This document shows, piece after piece, positions 1-8,390 of a stretch of DNA of 64,000 bases; position 1 is the stretch's first letter, and each line of letters starts with the position of its first letter. The DNA is taken from assembly GCF_002812705.1 (NCBI RefSeq), contig NZ_CP025030.1:6262001-6326000 (forward strand), read 5' to 3'. Below the pieces are notes generated by a model. The model saw only the letters and a list, made by a program, of their open reading frames with translations. It searched no databases and was not told where the DNA came from. The position numbers and the translations under genes were made by a program. The DNA comes from Achromobacter spanius (GTDB lineage: Bacteria > Pseudomonadota > Gammaproteobacteria > Burkholderiales > Burkholderiaceae_B).

Positions 1-1
1 C

Positions 2-166
2 TGCACCGGCTGGCGGCTGAAGGCGGTAGCGCCCGCCTTGATCGTCAACCTGGGCGCGCAGACGGGCGAGCAGATCTGGGCCGAAAAGGTGGTGCCGCAG
101 GCGGATCTGGCTCGATGCGAGGAACTGGGCGGGCTGTTGGCGGCGACGGTGTTGATGGGGGGCTGA
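2..166 (+). CDS. C-terminal fragment of an unidentified protein
   Basis: An open frame enters from the left edge and ends at TGA 164-166, giving 54 residues that finish in ATVLMGG. The start lies outside the window. The segment is mixed hydrophobic and charged and shows no motif I recognise, so no function is proposed. GC-rich third positions match the neighbouring genes, and a strong hairpin lies about 55 bases downstream, which supports a real gene end. Confidence 0.55.
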   Translation, partial: CTGWRLKAVAPALIVNLGAQTGEQIWAEKVVPQADLARCEELGGLLAATVLMGG

Positions 167-221
167 CACCGGGAGGCTGACGGCGCGCCAAACCCGGATC
201 GACAATAGTGACCGCGCAAGA

Positions 222-251
222 AAAAGCCCTTCGGCATGCCGAAGGGCTTTT
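222..251. terminator. Bidirectional rho-independent terminator
   Basis: A perfect 30-base palindrome with 13-bp arms (AAAAGCCCTTCGG and its complement) around a CATG loop. It has A residues on one side and T residues on the other, so it can end transcription from both the left-hand plus gene and the minus-strand ridA. Confidence 0.85.
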
Positions 252-272
252 CGCAAGCGAGCGGAGGTCCGC

Positions 273-623
273 TTAGATCGCGGCCGTCACGATGATCTCG
301 ACCTTGAAGTCGGGATTGGCCAAACGGGCTTCGACGGTGGCGCGCGGGGGCGAATTGCCGTCAGCAACCCAAGCGTCCCAGGCCTTGTTCATGCCGTCGA
401 ATTCCTTGATGTTGGCCACGTAGATCTGGGCCATCAGGATCTTGGTCTTGTCGGTGCCGGCTTCAGCCAGCAGGCGGTCGATCGTGGCGAGCACTTGCTC
501 GGTCTGGCCGGTGATGTCCAGCTTGGCGTCGTCCGGCACCTGGCCTGCCAGGTACGCGACACCGTTGTACACGGCCATGTCCGACAGGCGCTTGGCGACG
601 TGGAAGCGCTTGATGCTGCTCAT
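273..623 (-). CDS. RidA/YjgF/UK114 family protein
   Basis: A 116-residue protein of the RidA superfamily, whose best-known members hydrolyse reactive enamine/imine intermediates released by PLP enzymes. The family layout is visible: an N-terminal VAYLAGQVPDD segment, a central Q-x-x-x-x-L-x-x-I region, and a C-terminal PPRATVEARLANPDFKVEI segment. Members of this subgroup often lack the strict RidA active site, so substrate and activity are not assigned. An AGGGGA ribosome-binding site sits 7 bases before the ATG. It lies 72 bases downstream of pncB on the same strand and is probably co-transcribed with it, ending at the 222-251 hairpin. Confidence 0.85.
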   Translation of the reverse strand: MSSIKRFHVAKRLSDMAVYNGVAYLAGQVPDDAKLDITGQTEQVLATIDRLLAEAGTDKTKILMAQIYVANIKEFDGMNKAWDAWVADGNSPPRATVEARLANPDFKVEIIVTAAI

Positions 624-695
624 GAATATTCCCCTAGAGTCAAGTTGGTGGGTTGGATCAAAACAAGGAAGCCAGCAATGTACCCCGAGCCGCCC

Positions 696-1871
696 TCAGG
701 CGGGGGGGAGCTGGAACACCTGGCGCAAGTACGCCAGGTAGGCGGGATCGTCGCACATGGTCTTTTCAGGCGCGTCCGACACCTTGGCCACCGGCTGGCC
801 ATTGCAGCGGACCATCTTCATGACGATCTGCAGCGGCTCGTGGCCCAGGTCGTTGGTCAGGTTGGTTCCGATGCCGAACGACACCTTGCAGCGCCCGGCG
901 AACTGGCGCGCCAGCTCGATGGCGCGCGGGAACGTCAACGAATCCGAGAACACCAGCGTCTTGGCGCGCGGGTCCACGCGGTTCTTGCGGTAGTGCTCAA
1001 GCAGGCGTTCGCCCCAGACGAAGGGGTCGCCGGAATCGTGGCGGGCGCCGTCGAACAGCTTGCAGAAATACATGTCGAAGTCGCGCAGGAAGGCATCCAT
1101 GCCATACACGTCCGACAGGGCAATGCCCAGGTCGCCACGGTATTCCTTGGCCCAGACTTCCAGCGCGAACACCTGCGAATCGCGCAGGCGCGGGCCCAGC
1201 GCCTGGCAGGCTTGCAGGTATTCGTGGCCCATCGTGCCCAGCGGCAGCACTTCGTGCTGCTTGGCCAGCAGCACGTTGCTGGTACCGGCGAAGTGCTCGC
1301 CCATCTGCGCCTTCATGGTGGACACCACTTCCTGGTGCCAGACCTTCGAGAAACGACGGCGCGTGCCGTATTCGGCCACGCGGAAATCGGCCAGCGCGGG
1401 GTCGTCCAGCACCAGGTGCATCTTGGACTGCAGGCGTTGGCGGCCTTCTTCCCAATCGGGGTTCTTGCGGGTGTTGCGGAAGTAGACCTCGTTGACGATG
1501 GCCAGCACCGGGATCTCGAACAGAATCGTGTGCAGCCAGGGGCCTTTCACTTCAATCGAGATCTCACCGGGCGCATCGCCTTCGCTGATGTGGATGCAGC
1601 GCTCGGGCAGGTGGAACAAGCCGAGGAAGTCGACGAAGTCGCTTTTGATGAAGCGCAAGCCGCCCAGGTAATCCAGTTCGTCCTGGGTGAAGCGCAACTG
1701 GCAAAGCTGGTGCACCTCTTCGCGGATTTCGTCCAGATAGGGGCGCAGGTCGGCCCCAGCGGTGCGGCACTTGTAACGGTACTCGACCTGTGCAGCGGGG
1801 AACTGATGCAGTACCACCTGCATCATGCTGAATTTATACAGATCGGTGTCGAGCAGCGAGGTGATTATCAT
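696..1871 (-). CDS. pncB: Nicotinate phosphoribosyltransferase
   Basis: 391 residues, close to the usual ~400 of bacterial PncB. The enzyme joins nicotinate to PRPP, with ATP hydrolysis, in the NAD salvage pathway of the cytoplasm. The N-terminus [18 protein letters not shown] is the family hallmark and fixes the start at 1871, although the frame stays open far upstream. Further conserved blocks are [24 protein letters not shown] and the DSGDP motif of the phosphoribosyl-binding region. It is divergent from fdxA across about 155 bases that should hold both promoters. Confidence 0.95.
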   Translation of the reverse strand: MIITSLLDTDLYKFSMMQVVLHQFPAAQVEYRYKCRTAGADLRPYLDEIREEVHQLCQLRFTQDELDYLGGLRFIKSDFVDFLGLFHLPERCIHISEGDAPGEISIEVKGPWLHTILFEIPVLAIVNEVYFRNTRKNPDWEEGRQRLQSKMHLVLDDPALADFRVAEYGTRRRFSKVWHQEVVSTMKAQMGEHFAGTSNVLLAKQHEVLPLGTMGHEYLQACQALGPRLRDSQVFALEVWAKEYRGDLGIALSDVYGMDAFLRDFDMYFCKLFDGARHDSGDPFVWGERLLEHYRKNRVDPRAKTLVFSDSLTFPRAIELARQFAGRCKVSFGIGTNLTNDLGHEPLQIVMKMVRCNGQPVAKVSDAPEKTMCDDPAYLAYLRQVFQLPPA

Positions 1872-2027
1872 GGTTGCGCGTATCGTTTCGCGACACCATA
1901 GCATAGAGCGCGCGGGGTTCAGGGCCATGGGCCACGATGTCAATACGGGTATTACCGGCACATCGGCCGCGCATTGGGTAAAATCCGCCCAACAAGACAC
2001 AAAAGCCGCCGATCCCGGAGTTCCTGA

Positions 2028-2351
2028 ATGACCCACGTTGTCACCGAAAACTGTATTAAGTGCAAGTACACCGATTGCGTTGATGTGTGCCCGGTGGACT
2101 GTTTTCGTGAGGGTCCGAATTTCCTCGTGATCGACCCTGACGAATGCATCGACTGCGCGGTCTGCATCCCGGAATGCCCGGCCAATGCCATCTACGCCGA
2201 AGAAGATGTGCCGCAGGACCAGATGAATTTCATCGCCCTGAACGCTGAGCTCTCGCCCGAGTTCGCCAGCATCAGCCGCGCCAAGAAGCCCCTGCCGGAC
2301 GCCGACGAATGGAACGGCAAGCAGGACAAGCTGCAATACCTGGAAAAATAA
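2028..2351 (+). CDS. fdxA: Seven-iron ferredoxin (3Fe-4S / 4Fe-4S), FdxA type
   Basis: A 107-residue ferredoxin of the Azotobacter FdI type. Cys9, Cys17 and Cys50 are placed to bind the 3Fe-4S cluster, and Cys21, Cys40, Cys43 and Cys46 the 4Fe-4S cluster. This is the family pattern, including the longer spacing between Cys9 and Cys17 that removes one ligand from the first cluster. A GGAG ribosome-binding site lies 8 bases before the ATG. The next gene is a ferredoxin-NADP reductase 49 bases downstream, so the pair probably forms an NADPH-ferredoxin electron transfer unit. A TAAAAT at 1979-1984 could be its -10 element, but no clear -35 is seen. Confidence 0.95.
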   Translation: MTHVVTENCIKCKYTDCVDVCPVDCFREGPNFLVIDPDECIDCAVCIPECPANAIYAEEDVPQDQMNFIALNAELSPEFASISRAKKPLPDADEWNGKQDKLQYLEK

Positions 2352-2400
2352 TCCACGAGAGCCGGCATCCCTTTGGCGGCCGGCCTCGCGCGATGCCCCG

Positions 2401-3201
2401 ATGACCGACGACTCCAAATACACGCGCCAGACCGTAACCCACGTTCATACCTGGGTGCCCGACAAGCTGTTCTCTTTGCGCGTGACGCGCGACGACGGGT
2501 ATACGTTCCTGCCGGGCCAGTTCGCCCGGGTCGGTTTGCCAAGTGCCGATGATCCCGACGGTCCGCCCACGCTCTGGCGCGCGTATTCGATGGTTTCCGC
2601 CCCGCACGAGTCCGGGCTGGAGTTCTATTCCATCGTGGTCCCCGACGGCCTGTTCAGCCCGCGCATGGCGCGGTTGCAACCGGGCGACGCGCTGTACGTC
2701 GAAAAAGCCCCCTACGGATTCCTGACCCTTGAGCGCTTCGCGCCGGGCGGCGACCTGTGGCTGCTGGCCTCCGGCACGGGGCTGTCGGCCTATCTTTCCA
2801 TCCTGCGCGACCCCGCAACCTGGCGCGCCTATCGCCGCATCATCCTGGTGCACGGCGTGCGCACCAAAGCGGAATTGGCCTACCGCGAAGAAATCGAATC
2901 CTGGGGCAGGCAGCCGGACCTGGCACCGCTGTTCGCGGCTGATCCGCACAAGCTGGTCTACCTGCCCATCGCCACCCGCGAAGCGCTGCCCGGCATGCCA
3001 CAGGAACGCCTGACCACCCTGATCGCCGATGGCCGCCTTGAGCAATTGGCCGGGCTGCCGCTGGATCCCGCGCAGGCGAAGGTCATGCTGTGCGGCAACC
3101 CCGACATGCTGGCGGATGCTCGCAAGCTGCTGGGCGAACGCGGTTTCAAGCCCGGCCGCCGGGGCATTCCCGGCAACCTGGCGGTGGAAAATTACTGGTG
3201 A
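2401..3201 (+). CDS. fpr: Ferredoxin-NADP(+) reductase
   Basis: 266 residues, typical of bacterial FNR/Fpr flavoproteins that move electrons between NADPH and ferredoxin or flavodoxin. The FAD-binding RAYSMVSAP motif is near residue 60. The NADP-binding [15 protein letters not shown] segment is near residue 121, followed by VHGVR and MLCGNPDM. The chain ends in an aromatic VENYW tail, as in the subclass with a C-terminal aromatic near the flavin. It follows fdxA closely on the same strand, which suggests that ferredoxin is its partner. Confidence 0.93.
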   Translation: MTDDSKYTRQTVTHVHTWVPDKLFSLRVTRDDGYTFLPGQFARVGLPSADDPDGPPTLWRAYSMVSAPHESGLEFYSIVVPDGLFSPRMARLQPGDALYVEKAPYGFLTLERFAPGGDLWLLASGTGLSAYLSILRDPATWRAYRRIILVHGVRTKAELAYREEIESWGRQPDLAPLFAADPHKLVYLPIATREALPGMPQERLTTLIADGRLEQLAGLPLDPAQAKVMLCGNPDMLADARKLLGERGFKPGRRGIPGNLAVENYW

Positions 3202-3413
3202 TCCCAGCCTGCCCGGCGTAGTGCATAAATCCTCCGTTTAGTCTCTATGCAGGGCCTGAAAACGCCCTAAACTGGTGCGTAACGAGATGACGGGTCTCTT
3301 TTTAGCAACATATTCCCGGTTGTTGTGGCAGTTTCTTTAGGCTGATTGGATATATCTTTAGTCTGCGGCGCAATAATCGGGTCACACGCACGACCCTGAA
3401 GGACATCTCCCAA

Positions 3414-4640
3414 ATGCTGTACCAATTGCACGAAATGCAGCGCGCCTTCCTGACTCCGTTCGCTGCATTCACGGATGCCGGTTCTCAGCTGTTCTCCAGC
3501 CCCTACAGCCCCCTCGCTTACACCCCGATTTCCCGCCAAATGGCCGCCGGGTATGAGTTGATGACGCGTATCGGCAAGGAATACCAGAAGCCCGCCTGGA
3601 ATCTGCCCGCCACCGACATCAATGGCAAATCGGTCCGTGTGACCGAAGCCGTTGCGCTGGACAAGCCCTTCTGCCGCCTGGTGCACTTCCACCGCGACGT
3701 ACGCGGCGCCAACAAGGATGACCCGAAGGTACTGCTGGTTGCGCCGCTTTCCGGCCACCACGCCACCTTGCTGCGCGACACCGTGCGCGCCCTGCTGCCC
3801 GCCCATGACGTCTACGTGACGGATTGGGTCGACGCCCGCATGGTGCCCCTGTCCGCCGGACCGTTCCACCTGAACGACTATGTCCGTTACGTGCAGGATT
3901 TCATCCGCCACCTGGGTCCGGACGTGCACGTCATTTCGGTTTGCCAGCCCACCGTGCCGGTGCTGGCCGCCGTGTCGCTGATGGCGACCGCCAACGACCC
4001 CTGCCAGCCGCGCAGCATGGTGATGATGGGTGGCCCCATCGACCCGCGCCAGTCGCCCACGCAGGTGAATCGCCTGGCCACGACCAAGCCGTATTCCTGG
4101 TTTGAAAGCCAGGTGATCCACCCCGTGCCGCCGCGCTATCCGGGCGCCGGCCGCAAGGTGTATCCGGGCTTTCTGCAGCACGCCGGGTTCATGGCCATGA
4201 ACCCGGACCGCCACATGAAGTCGCATTACGAGTTCTACCTGGATCTGCTGCGTGGCGACGACAGCGACGCCGAAGCGCATCGCCGCTTCTACGACGAATA
4301 CAACGCCGTGCTGGACATGCCGGCCGAGTTCTATCTGGACACGATCCGCATGGTGTTCCAGGACTTCGCGCTGCCCAGCGGCACGTGGGAAGTCGACGGT
4401 CAGACCGTGCGTCCCGCCGATATCAAGCAGGTGGCTCTCTTCACCATTGAAGGCGAGCTGGACGATATTTCGGGCCAGGGCCAGACGCGCGCGGCCATCA
4501 AGCTGTGCAAGAACATTCCGGCCGAGCGCAAGTCGCACTACACCGCGCCGAACTGCGGCCATTACGGGATTTTCTCGGGCCGCCGCTGGCGCGAAATGAT
4601 CTGTCCTAAAATTGCCGAATTCATCCGGCAATCGGCGTAG
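3414..4640 (+). CDS. phaZ: Intracellular poly(3-hydroxybutyrate) depolymerase
   Basis: A 408-residue protein of the cytoplasmic PhaZ family that mobilises stored PHB granules. It has an alpha/beta-hydrolase core without a signal peptide. The nucleophile elbow reads ISVCQPT with Cys177 in place of serine, as in the Ralstonia PhaZ1 group, and HYTAPNCGHYGIF near the C-terminus supplies the His region. An AAGGA ribosome-binding site lies about 10 bases before the ATG. The 212-base upstream gap contains AT-richer stretches and a possible promoter that I could not define. No phaC or phasin gene is nearby, so it is probably a single-gene unit. Confidence 0.9.
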   Translation: MLYQLHEMQRAFLTPFAAFTDAGSQLFSSPYSPLAYTPISRQMAAGYELMTRIGKEYQKPAWNLPATDINGKSVRVTEAVALDKPFCRLVHFHRDVRGANKDDPKVLLVAPLSGHHATLLRDTVRALLPAHDVYVTDWVDARMVPLSAGPFHLNDYVRYVQDFIRHLGPDVHVISVCQPTVPVLAAVSLMATANDPCQPRSMVMMGGPIDPRQSPTQVNRLATTKPYSWFESQVIHPVPPRYPGAGRKVYPGFLQHAGFMAMNPDRHMKSHYEFYLDLLRGDDSDAEAHRRFYDEYNAVLDMPAEFYLDTIRMVFQDFALPSGTWEVDGQTVRPADIKQVALFTIEGELDDISGQGQTRAAIKLCKNIPAERKSHYTAPNCGHYGIFSGRRWREMICPKIAEFIRQSA

Positions 4641-4822
4641 GCTTAGCCAAGCTCGAAGCCTGCCCCTGATCCTGGTCTTGGGCCTCAAGCGCGCGTAATT
4701 CATCAGAGGGGTGGGTGCTGTGGCGGAAGTCGCCACGGCGCCCGCGCGGTTTGACGGGTTGCGCGCGTTGGGCTGTTTGTTGGGTGTGTTGGTGCTGGGG
4801 CTAGTGTTGCCTTGGTGCGGGC

Positions 4823-4894
4823 GCTGCTTGATGGGTTGCGCGCGTTGGGGGATTGGGTTCTTGCCTTGGTGGTGCCGCGCTCCACCCATCCTAC
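4823..4894 (+). repeat. Palindromic dispersed repeat, copy 1
   Basis: A 72-base element starting GCTGCTTGATGGGTT and ending CACCCATCCTAC. Its ends are imperfect inverted repeats (GATGGGT against ACCCATC). It shares both ends and exact length with 6490-6561 and, inverted, resembles 6381-6446. No coding capacity of its own is seen. Confidence 0.7.
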
Positions 4895-4920
4895 GGGTGC
4901 CACGCTTCACCTATCCCACG

Positions 4921-4983
4921 GGTGCCGCGCTTCACCTATACGGTGCCGCGCTTCACCTATACGGTGCCGCGTTTCAGCCATCG
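4921..4983. repeat. Tandem 21-base repeat
   Basis: Two identical 21-base units (GGTGCCGCGCTTCACCTATAC) start at 4921 and 4942. A third, degenerate unit starts at 4963. Looser related units lie just upstream, at about 4871 and 4895. The unit length is a multiple of three, so any frame passes through intact. Confidence 0.85.
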
Positions 4984-5004
4984 TACGTTTTTTATTGCAG
5001 ATTA

Positions 5005-5643
5005 ATGAAATCTCGTTTGCTAGCGGACCGTGTTGACGCTTTGCTGCCTCAGACGCAATGTACCAAGTGCGGCTATGACGGTTGTCGGCCTTATGCCGAG
5101 GCCATCGCGGAAGGCTCGGCGCCCATCAACCGCTGCCCGCCCGGCGGGGATGAGGGCATTGCCGCGCTGTCCGCGCTGTTGCAAACCCCTGCCCTGCCGC
5201 TGGATCTTGAGCGTGGCGAACCGGGTCCGCTGCTGGTCGCCCGCATCGATGAATCGCACTGCATCGGCTGTACGCTGTGTATCCAGGCCTGCCCCGTCGA
5301 TGCCATCGTGGGCGCCAACAAGCACATGCACACCGTGCTTGCCGACTGGTGCACCGGCTGCGACCTGTGCGTGGCGCCCTGTCCCGTGGACTGTATTCAG
5401 ATGGTGCCCGCCGGACGCGCCTGGAGCGCGCAGGATGCCACCATCAGCCGCCAGCGCCATCGCAACCACCTGGCTCGCGTTGAACGCCTGGCGTCAGATA
5501 ATGCGCGCCTGATGGCACCAGAAGCGCCCGCCGCCCCCAGCGCCCCGGCAACCGACGACGCGCAAAGCGAAGACCGCAAGCGCTCCGCCATTGAATCCGC
5601 GCTGGCTCGCGCCCGGGCCCGCCGCAATCCCACGCAGTCATGA
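5005..5643 (+). CDS. rnfB: RnfB-like [4Fe-4S] electron transport protein, no RnfACDGE partners seen
   Basis: 212 residues if begun at ATG 5005. Residues 1-35 hold the RnfB four-cysteine cluster (CTKCGYDGC...NRCPPGG). Two 2[4Fe-4S] motifs follow ([16 protein letters not shown] and [16 protein letters not shown]), then a basic Ala-rich tail. Classical RnfB/RsxB has an N-terminal membrane helix, which this start lacks. The same frame is open back to GTG 4711 with a hydrophobic stretch, but that region is repetitive. No clear ribosome-binding site precedes ATG 5005, so the start is uncertain. It overlaps nth by 4 bases, as rsx genes neighbour nth in enterobacteria. No other rnf gene is in the window. 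Confidence 0.85.
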   Translation: MKSRLLADRVDALLPQTQCTKCGYDGCRPYAEAIAEGSAPINRCPPGGDEGIAALSALLQTPALPLDLERGEPGPLLVARIDESHCIGCTLCIQACPVDAIVGANKHMHTVLADWCTGCDLCVAPCPVDCIQMVPAGRAWSAQDATISRQRHRNHLARVERLASDNARLMAPEAPAAPSAPATDDAQSEDRKRSAIESALARARARRNPTQS

Positions 5644-6275
5644 ACGCAGCCAAACGCCGTGAAATCTTCGCCCGCCTGCAAGCGGCCAATCCGCACCCAA
5701 CCACCGAACTGGAATACGACACGCCGTTCCAGTTGCTGATCGCGGTGCTGCTGTCGGCGCAAGCCACCGACAAATCCGTCAACATCGCCACGCGCAAGTT
5801 CTTCCCGCAATACGGCACGCCTGAAGCCTTGCTGGCGCTGGGCGAAGAAGGCCTGTCCGATTTCATCAAGACCATCGGGCTGTACCGCACCAAGGCCAAG
5901 AACACGATCGCCACCTGTCGGATCTTGCTTGAGCATCATGGCGGCGAAGTCCCGCAAACCCGCGAGGCGCTGGAATCGCTGCCCGGCGTGGGCCGCAAGA
6001 CGGCCAACGTCGTGCTCAACACCGCGTTCGGCCAACCCACGATGGCGGTGGACACGCACATTTTCCGCGTGTCTAACCGCACCGGTATCGCACCGGGCAA
6101 GAACGTGCTGGAAGTTGAAGACAAGCTCGTCAAGTTCGTACCCCGCGAATACATCCAGGATGCGCATCACTGGCTGATTTTGCACGGCCGCTACATCTGT
6201 GTGGCACGCACGCCCAAGTGCCCCCAATGCGGGATTTCTGATTTATGCGAATTCAAGCAGAAGACGGCGGCGTGA
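5640..6275 (+). CDS. nth: Endonuclease III (DNA glycosylase/AP lyase)
   Basis: 211 residues, the same length as the E. coli enzyme, which excises oxidised pyrimidines in base excision repair. The helix-hairpin-helix [12 protein letters not shown] carries the catalytic Lys120, and VDTHI carries Asp138. Cys187, Cys194, Cys197 and Cys203 form the C-X6-C-X2-C-X5-C iron-sulfur loop at the C-terminus. All key residues match the E. coli numbering. The ATG overlaps the rnfB stop (ATGA), so the two are translationally coupled. Confidence 0.97.
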   Translation: MNAAKRREIFARLQAANPHPTTELEYDTPFQLLIAVLLSAQATDKSVNIATRKFFPQYGTPEALLALGEEGLSDFIKTIGLYRTKAKNTIATCRILLEHHGGEVPQTREALESLPGVGRKTANVVLNTAFGQPTMAVDTHIFRVSNRTGIAPGKNVLEVEDKLVKFVPREYIQDAHHWLILHGRYICVARTPKCPQCGISDLCEFKQKTAA

Positions 6276-6303
6276 TCTGGGGGTGGGTTGGGTTTTTGGT
6301 GAA

Positions 6304-6382
6304 TCGTGGCGGATTCGTGATGGGTCCGTGGTGAATCGTGCTCGTATCGTGGCGGGCTCGTGATGGGTCCGTGGTGAATCGT
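6304..6382. repeat. 36-base direct repeat, period 43
   Basis: Copies at 6304-6339 and 6347-6382 begin TCGTGGCGG and end GTGGTGAATCGT. They differ at two positions. The second copy runs directly into the palindromic repeat at 6381. Confidence 0.85.
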
Positions 6383-6446
6383 AGGATGGGTGTAGCGCGC
6401 CACGACCTGCACCAAGAACAGTGACGCCGTTCGCGCGAAACCCATC
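6381..6446 (-). repeat. Palindromic dispersed repeat, copy 2 (inverted)
   Basis: Begins GTAGGATGGGTGTAGCGCGC and ends CGCGCGAAACCCATC. Read on the minus strand it has the same ends as the copies at 4823-4894 and 6490-6561, with a slightly shorter, diverged centre. With copy 3 it forms nested inverted repeats spanning 6381-6561. Confidence 0.75.
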
Positions 6447-6489
6447 ACACGGACGTTGTGCCGTGGCTGAATTTGTTTAGGACTCCACC

Positions 6490-6561
6490 GCTGCTTGATG
6501 GGTTTCGCGCGGCATATATCAGGGTTTTTGTGTAGGGCTCTGCGCGCTTCACCCATCCTAC
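6490..6561 (+). repeat. Palindromic dispersed repeat, copy 3
   Basis: 72 bases, starting GCTGCTTGATGGGTT and ending CACCCATCCTAC, the same ends and length as copy 1. The first 15 and last 12 bases are identical to copy 1, while the centre is diverged. Confidence 0.75.
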
Positions 6562-6648
6562 ATGCACGGCGCATTGATCGCGCTCACAGCGCTTTTGCTG
6601 CAACGCATTGCTTGTCAAAAAGGGTTTTCCCCGCCTTGCGGCGCACGT

Positions 6649-6668
6649 ATTGTCGGCCTGCCGACAAT
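6649..6668. promoter_or_regulatory. Perfect 20-base dyad, candidate operator of the first Liv operon
   Basis: ATTGTCGGC and GCCGACAAT flank a CT centre. The TTGTC...GACAA form is the kind bound by GntR/FadR-type dimers. It lies 180 bases before livG, and no T-run follows, which argues against a terminator. No regulator gene lies next to it, so this is inference from symmetry only. Confidence 0.4.
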
Positions 6669-6848
6669 TGCCCTTTCCGCACTGCAAAACCTATGTAAAA
6701 CCCTCATGGAATTTTGATAAGGACGTCCGCATACTCGCCGGCAACTCATCGGAAAACTACTAGAGATTATTAGGATTTCCGCCCTTCGGGGGCTTGTCGC
6801 AATGACGGCAGGCAGAGACCATATAAATACAACGCTGGTGCAGCGGAC

Positions 6849-7622
6849 ATGGATGACACAATCCTGGAGACAAAAGGCCTCACCAAGGAATTCCGCGGAT
6901 TCGTCGCGGTCAATGGGGTCGATTTGCGTATCAAGCGGGGCGAGATTCATGCCTTGATCGGGCCGAACGGCGCGGGCAAGACGACATGCTTCAACCTGCT
7001 TACCAAGTTTTTATCGCCTACGTCGGGAACCATCAAGTTCAACGGCGTCGACATTACAGGCGAACGTCCCGCGCAGATCGCGCGGCGCGGCATTATCCGT
7101 TCGTTCCAGATATCGGCGGTGTTCCCTCACCTGACCGTGCTTGAGAACGTGCGCATCGGCCTGCAGCGCAAGACGGGGCTGTCGTTCCATTTCTGGCAAA
7201 GCGACAAGCGCCTGGCCTCGTTGAACGAGCCCGCCCGCGCGCTGCTTGAGCAGGTGGACCTGGGCGCCTTCGCGGACGAAACCACGGTGAACCTGCCGTA
7301 CGGCCGCAAGCGCGCGCTGGAAATCGCCACGACGCTGGCGATGGAACCGGAACTGATGCTGCTTGACGAGCCCACGCAGGGCATGGGGCACGAAGACGTG
7401 CACCGCGTCACGCAACTGATCAAGCGCGTCAGCGCCGGGCGCACGATCCTGATGGTGGAGCACAACATGAGCGTCGTGTCCTCCATCGCCAACACCATCA
7501 CCGTGCTGGCGCGCGGCTCGGTGCTGGCCGAAGGTTCGTACGCAGAAGTCTCGCGCCACCCCGCCGTGATGCAGGCCTACATGGGCACCACCGACGGCGA
7601 ACTTCAAGGAGCGCACGCATGA
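6849..7622 (+). CDS. livG: Branched-chain amino acid type ABC transporter ATPase (LivG)
   Basis: 257 residues. Walker A GPNGAGKTT is at residues 38-46 and Walker B LMLLDEPT ends near residue 176, with Asp173 and Glu174. The signature is the LPYGRKR form (149-155) usual in LivG rather than LSGGQ, and a H-loop lies in MVEHNMS. It powers uptake with LivF (overlap 4 bases), the periplasmic binding protein, and LivH/LivM encoded downstream in one operon. Liv-family systems also carry amides, urea or aromatic acids, so the substrate is open. Confidence 0.92.
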   Translation: MDDTILETKGLTKEFRGFVAVNGVDLRIKRGEIHALIGPNGAGKTTCFNLLTKFLSPTSGTIKFNGVDITGERPAQIARRGIIRSFQISAVFPHLTVLENVRIGLQRKTGLSFHFWQSDKRLASLNEPARALLEQVDLGAFADETTVNLPYGRKRALEIATTLAMEPELMLLDEPTQGMGHEDVHRVTQLIKRVSAGRTILMVEHNMSVVSSIANTITVLARGSVLAEGSYAEVSRHPAVMQAYMGTTDGELQGAHA

Positions 7623-8329
7623 GCACCCCGGCACTGGAAATTTCGGGCTTGCAAGCCTGGTACGGGGAATCCCATATCCTGCACGGCGTGGATATGCGCG
7701 TGGGGCAAGGCGAAGTCGTCACGCTGCTGGGGCGCAATGGCGCCGGCCGCACCACGACGCTGCGCGCCATCCTGGGGCTGACCGGGTCCCGCAAGGGTTC
7801 GGTACGCATCCATGGCACCGAAGCCATCGACCTGCCCACCTACAAGATTGCTCACCTGGGCGTGGGCTATTGCCCCGAAGAACGCGGCATCTTCGCCAGC
7901 CTGTCTTGCGAAGAAAACCTGCTGCTGCCGCCTGTGGTCGGTTCGCTGGGCGGCGGCATGTCGCTGGCCGAAATCTATGACATGTTCCCCAACCTGCAAG
8001 AGCGCCGGAATTCTCCGGGCACGCGCTTGTCAGGCGGCGAACAACAAATGCTGGCGGTGGCGCGCATCTTGCGCACCGGCGCCAACCTGCTGCTGCTGGA
8101 CGAAATCTCCGAAGGCCTCGCGCCCGTCATCGTGCAGGCGCTGGCCCGCATGATCACGACTCTGAAGCAGCGTGGCTACACCATCGTCATGGTTGAGCAG
8201 AATTTCCGCTTCGCGGCGCCGCTGGCCGATCGCTTCTATGTCATGGAGCACGGGCAGATCGTCGAACATTTCGAAGCCGCAGAACTTTCAGAAAAACAGG
8301 ACACGCTCAACGAATTGCTGGGCGTCTAA
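7619..8329 (+). CDS. livF: Liv-type ABC transporter ATPase (LivF) with an Arg in Walker A
   Basis: 236 residues with the usual LivF layout: Walker A region at 38-46, signature RLSGGEQQMLAVARIL, Walker B NLLLLDEISEGL, and C-terminal LADRFYVMEHGQIVE. The Walker A reads GRNGAGRTTT: codon CGC at 7748-7750 gives Arg44 where almost all ABC ATPases have the phosphate-binding lysine. The Walker B is followed by ISEG instead of the common PTEG. It overlaps livG by 4 bases. The protein may still work because LivG has an intact site. Confidence 0.9.
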   Translation: MSTPALEISGLQAWYGESHILHGVDMRVGQGEVVTLLGRNGAGRTTTLRAILGLTGSRKGSVRIHGTEAIDLPTYKIAHLGVGYCPEERGIFASLSCEENLLLPPVVGSLGGGMSLAEIYDMFPNLQERRNSPGTRLSGGEQQMLAVARILRTGANLLLLDEISEGLAPVIVQALARMITTLKQRGYTIVMVEQNFRFAAPLADRFYVMEHGQIVEHFEAAELSEKQDTLNELLGV

Positions 8330-8390
8330 AACAACCTGTCATCCGCCGGAACCCCGGCAACACTACACCGTAGGGAAGAGGAGTCATCCC

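Larger units (their letters stand above)
4641..5004. other. Repeat-rich 364-base gap between phaZ and rnfB
   Basis: A mosaic of short repeats. The 17-mer GGGTTGCGCGCGTTGGG occurs at 4756-4772 and again at 4833-4849. A palindromic-repeat copy fills 4823-4894, and a 21-base tandem repeat fills 4921-4983. A GTG-initiated frame from 4711 stays open through the whole gap and joins the rnfB frame (see findings). No terminator for phaZ was recognised. Confidence 0.75.
6276..6848. other. 573-base repeat-bearing intergenic region upstream of livG
   Basis: From left to right: a 36-base direct repeat (6304-6339 and 6347-6382), two palindromic-repeat copies in opposite orientation (6381-6446 and 6490-6561), an unremarkable stretch, a perfect 20-base dyad at 6649-6668, then about 180 bases leading to livG that should contain its promoter. 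No convincing -35/-10 pair could be assigned. Short frames here are not gene-like. Confidence 0.75.

Noticed and set aside
4871..4983. CRISPR-like short repeats
   Set aside because: The 21-base units are adjacent without spacers, few in number and without cas genes.
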